DNA of 64,000 bases from NCBI GenBank assembly GCA_020252645.1, contig JADCCN010000008.1, forward strand, positions 25,886 through 89,885, in the 5' to 3' direction. Source of the DNA: Methylobacterium sp. (lineage in GTDB: Bacteria; Pseudomonadota; Alphaproteobacteria; Rhizobiales; Beijerinckiaceae). Positions 61,541 through 64,000 of this stretch are shown here, in pieces. Every line of letters begins with the position of its first letter. The first letter of the stretch is position 1. The notes beneath the pieces were generated by a model. It ran no database searches. It had not been told where the DNA came from and saw only the letters and a list, made by a program, of their open reading frames with translations. The translations under genes and the position numbers were made by a program.

Positions 61541-61661
61541 GGGCAACTCCGGAAGCGGGTGAGAAGGATTGCGGAAAGAGGCCCGTGATGAAGCAAAGTC
61601 AAGCCGAAAAGGCTGCTCCGCGAGATTCCGCACGCGCCTCATTCCGTGCTAACCGGTCTCC

Positions 61662-63764
61662 ATGCGGCCGACTTCGCTTGATCCCTTTTTTGCGCCGGTC
61701 TCTCGCCTGCCCGGCGTGGGGCCGAAGCTCGGGCCGCTCTTCGATCGCGTCACCGGCCGCGCCGCGGAAGGCGCGCGCCTGATCGACCTTCTGATGCATC
61801 TGCCGGTGGATGCAGTGGAGCGGAAACTCTCGCCCACCATCGCCGAAACGCCCAACGAGGGCATCGCGACCTTCAAGGCCATCATCGAGGCGCATCGCCC
61901 CGCCCCGCCCGGCCGCAGCCGTGCGCCCTCCCGCGTGGTCGTGGGCGATGAAACGGGCGATGTCACGCTCGTCTTCTTCAACCTGCCGCAGGCGCGTCTG
62001 GCGTCGCAGATGCCGCTTGGGGCGGAGCGCGTCATTTCCGGCAGAATCGAGCTTTTCGACGGCGCAAAGCAGATCGTCCACCCCGATCGCATCCTCCACC
62101 CTGCTAAATTCGCGGAGGAGCCGCGGATCGAGCCGATCTACCCGCTCACGGAGGGGCTCTCCTCCCGACGCATCCAGAACGTGGCGAAGCTTGCGCTCCA
62201 GCGCGTGAAGCCCTTGCCGGAATGGCTGGACCCCGCCCTTGTCGCGCAGCGCCAGTGGCCGGGCTTCCTTGAATCCCTCGCGCGGATGCACGCGCCGGAG
62301 AGCCTTCGCGATCTCGCGCCCGACGGCCCGTGCTGGACGCGCCTCGCCTATGACGAATTGCTGGCGCACCAGCTCGGCCTGCTGCTCCTGCGGCGCGGAT
62401 TCACCCATGCCAGGGGTCGGCGCACCCATGGCGACGGCCGCCTGCGCCGGGCCGTTCTCGCCGCCCTGCCCTATGAACTCACCGGCGCGCAGAAACGCGC
62501 GCTGGAGGCGATCGAGACCGATCTTTCCGAGGAGAAGCGCATGCTTCGCCTGCTTCAGGGCGATGTCGGCGCAGGAAAAACCATCGTCGCCCTGCTCGCG
62601 ATGGCCATCGCGGTCGAGGCCGGAAGGCAGGCCGCCCTGATGGCACCGACGGATATCCTCGCGCGCCAGCACGCGGATCGCCTCGCGCCACTCTGCGAGA
62701 AGGCAGGCATCCGCCTGGCCCTCCTTTCGGGCAAGATGCCGGCCGAGGCGAAGCGCCGCGCGCAAGCCGCACTCGCCGCGGGCGAGGTCGATATCGCCAT
62801 CGGCACACACGCCTTGTTTCAGGAGGATGTGCGCTTCCGCGATCTCGCTTTCGCGGTGGTGGATGAGCAGCATCGCTTCGGCGTGCACCAGCGCCTGGCA
62901 CTCGCGAACAAGGGAGAGGCGGTGGATTTGCTGGTGATGACCGCGACGCCCATCCCGCGCACCCTGATGCTCGCCTGGTTCGGCGACCTCGAGAGTTCCG
63001 CGCTCGACGAGAAGCCGCCGGGCCGCAAGCCCATCGACACGCGCGTGGTGCCCGTGGATCGGCTCGAGGAGATGGTCGGCGGGCTGCAGCGCGCGGTCAC
63101 CTCCGGCAAGCGCGTCTACTGGGTCTGCCCGCTCGTGGGCGAGAGCGAGACGCTCGATCTTGCCGCCGCGGAGGCGCGATACGAGGACCTGTCGAAGGTG
63201 TTTCCGGGCCGCGTTGGCCTCGTGCACGGGAAAATCCCGCCCGCCGAGCGCGACGCGACGATCGCGCGCTTCCAGCGCGGCGAAATCTCCGTGCTGGTTG
63301 CGACAACCGTGATCGAGGTGGGCGTCGATGTGCCGGAAGCCTCGATCATGGTCATCGAGGAGGCGCAGCGCTTCGGCCTCGCCCAGTTGCACCAGTTGCG
63401 TGGCCGCGTCGGGCGCGGCGCGGAGCAATCGGTCTGTCTCCTTGTCTATCGCGCGCCATTATCGGAGGCGGCGCGCGCAAGGCTGGGAATCCTGCGGGAA
63501 ACCGAGGATGGCTTCCGCATCGCCGAGGAGGACCTGAGGCTGCGTGGCGAAGGCGATCTTCTGGGCACGCGGCAATCCGGCATGCCCGGCTTCCGCCTCG
63601 CGCGGCTCGATCTCCATGCGGAACTGCTGATAATCGCGCGTGACGACGCGCAATTGCAGATCACAAGGGACCCGGATTTCGTCTCCCCGCGCGGGCAGGC
63701 GCTTCGCAACCTGCTCCATCTTTTCGAAAGGGAAGAGGCGATCCGGCTGATTTCAGCCGGCTAG
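61662..63764 (+). CDS. recG: ATP-dependent DNA helicase RecG
   Basis: Branch-migrating helicase for stalled replication forks and recombination intermediates. 700 residues: wedge domain in the first 250 (start LDPFFAPVSRLPGVGPKLGP), helicase Walker A LLQGDVGAGKTIVAL near residue 300, DEQH box VVDEQHRFGVHQR, motif VATTVIEVGVDVPEASIMVI, and the C-terminal TRG region (QLHQLRGRVGRGAEQS). The TAG stop overlaps the first bases of a dispersed repeat. Divergent from sdhE. Confidence 0.96.
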   Translation: MRPTSLDPFFAPVSRLPGVGPKLGPLFDRVTGRAAEGARLIDLLMHLPVDAVERKLSPTIAETPNEGIATFKAIIEAHRPAPPGRSRAPSRVVVGDETGDVTLVFFNLPQARLASQMPLGAERVISGRIELFDGAKQIVHPDRILHPAKFAEEPRIEPIYPLTEGLSSRRIQNVAKLALQRVKPLPEWLDPALVAQRQWPGFLESLARMHAPESLRDLAPDGPCWTRLAYDELLAHQLGLLLLRRGFTHARGRRTHGDGRLRRAVLAALPYELTGAQKRALEAIETDLSEEKRMLRLLQGDVGAGKTIVALLAMAIAVEAGRQAALMAPTDILARQHADRLAPLCEKAGIRLALLSGKMPAEAKRRAQAALAAGEVDIAIGTHALFQEDVRFRDLAFAVVDEQHRFGVHQRLALANKGEAVDLLVMTATPIPRTLMLAWFGDLESSALDEKPPGRKPIDTRVVPVDRLEEMVGGLQRAVTSGKRVYWVCPLVGESETLDLAAAEARYEDLSKVFPGRVGLVHGKIPPAERDATIARFQRGEISVLVATTVIEVGVDVPEASIMVIEEAQRFGLAQLHQLRGRVGRGAEQSVCLLVYRAPLSEAARARLGILRETEDGFRIAEEDLRLRGEGDLLGTRQSGMPGFRLARLDLHAELLIIARDDAQLQITRDPDFVSPRGQALRNLLHLFEREEAIRLISAG

Positions 63765-63866
63765 AGCGTTTGCCGATCTGACTCGATCAGATCGACCGCT
63801 CTAAACTCTTGATTTACCGCATTTTATTTGTGCGAACCGGTATCCACTTCTTCGAAAAAATGCTCT
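63763..63866. repeat. Dispersed repeat immediately after recG
   Basis: Starts AGAGCGTTTGCCGATCTGAC at the recG stop codon and ends CGAAAAAATGCTCT. It shares AGCGGTCGATCT-type and TGATTTACCGCATTTT-type blocks, in inverted orientation, with 6206-6332. An IS5-family end follows within about 15 bp. Confidence 0.82.
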
Positions 63867-63881
63867 AGGCTGAATCGACAT

Positions 63882-64000
63882 TCAGGGCATCCATAGAATT
63901 GCTGCTGCGAGATGCAAGAAGCTCAAGAAGTGTATGGCGCGCCGGTCGAACCGGGTTGCGATGCGGCGGAAGTGCTTGAGCTTGTTGAAGCATCGCTCGA
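63882..64000 (-). mobile_element. IS5-family transposase, C-terminal end (element runs off the right edge)
   Basis: Minus-strand frame open to the window edge, with its stop at 63882-63884. The last 38 codons translate to ERCFNKLKHFRRIATRFDRR followed by AIHFLSFLHLAAAILWMP, which matches the C-terminus of IS5-family DDE transposases (NKLKxFRRIATRxD...HLAAAxxW). The IS terminus is probably at about 63868-63881, directly beside the dispersed repeat. Most of the element lies outside the window. Confidence 0.88.

Noticed and set aside
61541..61642. ATG-initiated 132-codon version of SdhE
   Set aside because: It would extend into the divergent recG promoter region and exceeds the family length; GTG 61540 has a good GGAG site and gives 98 residues.

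Overview
The window is a high-GC, gene-dense chromosomal segment, most likely from an alphaproteobacterium of the order Hyphomicrobiales (Rhizobiales). Three things suggest this: the conserved gene order rlpA-dacC-like-tmk-holB-metG at the left; a complete ccoNOQP-ccoGHIS (fixNOQP-fixGHIS) block beside an Fnr/FixK-type regulator; and dispersed palindromic repeats with AGAGC...GCTCT ends, which I recall from this order. The genus is not resolved. An isolated bciA-like gene (8-vinyl reductase of bacteriochlorophyll synthesis) hints at a phototrophic organism or ancestor.

Layout. 1-5.2 kb (minus): partial metG, holB, tmk, a D,D-carboxypeptidase homologue that has lost its active-site Ser and Lys, and rlpA. 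5.3-6.4 kb: a small secreted protein, 16-bp tandem repeats, tRNA-Ser(UGA) and dispersed repeats. 6.6-19.2 kb (minus): about thirteen close or overlapping genes, namely a TetR regulator, two complete branched-chain-amino-acid-type (Liv) ABC transporters, an amidohydrolase, a GAF-domain protein and a zinc alcohol dehydrogenase. 19.4-23.6 kb: an HMG-CoA-lyase-like protein, bciA and an aldehyde dehydrogenase. 23.6-32.5 kb: an Fnr-type regulator, a perfect Fnr box, and the genes for cbb3 oxidase structure and assembly. 32.5-42.6 kb: a NitT/TauT-type ABC transporter, two copies of an FAD-oxidase plus flavodoxin-fold pair, a creatininase-family enzyme, a cytosine-deaminase-like amidohydrolase and a Rid-family protein. 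This looks like a catabolic island for a nitrogen-containing compound. 42.9-57.5 kb: mixed housekeeping and envelope genes (rimO, an atypical SDR, LysR, quinone oxidoreductase, SulP, UbiH-like, AEC transporter, lipid A acyltransferase, hspQ, IalB-like, a peptide-binding protein and an eroded acyl-CoA-synthetase-like gene). 57.5-63.8 kb: a 43-bp hairpin repeat array, mfd, sdhE and divergent recG. 63.8-64 kb: a dispersed repeat next to the 3' end of an IS5-family transposase.

How the genes work together. Three functional blocks stand out: the low-oxygen respiration module under Fnr control; the TetR-headed double Liv operon coupled to a hydrolase; and the oxidase/amidohydrolase/transporter island. 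A second theme is loss of catalytic residues in otherwise intact homologues (D,D-carboxypeptidase, SDR, ANL enzyme and Rid protein). A recent recombination scar has fused the start of a DMT transporter to a copy of part of rimO. Coordinates were read by eye from the sequence; no database search was run, so family names rest on remembered motifs.
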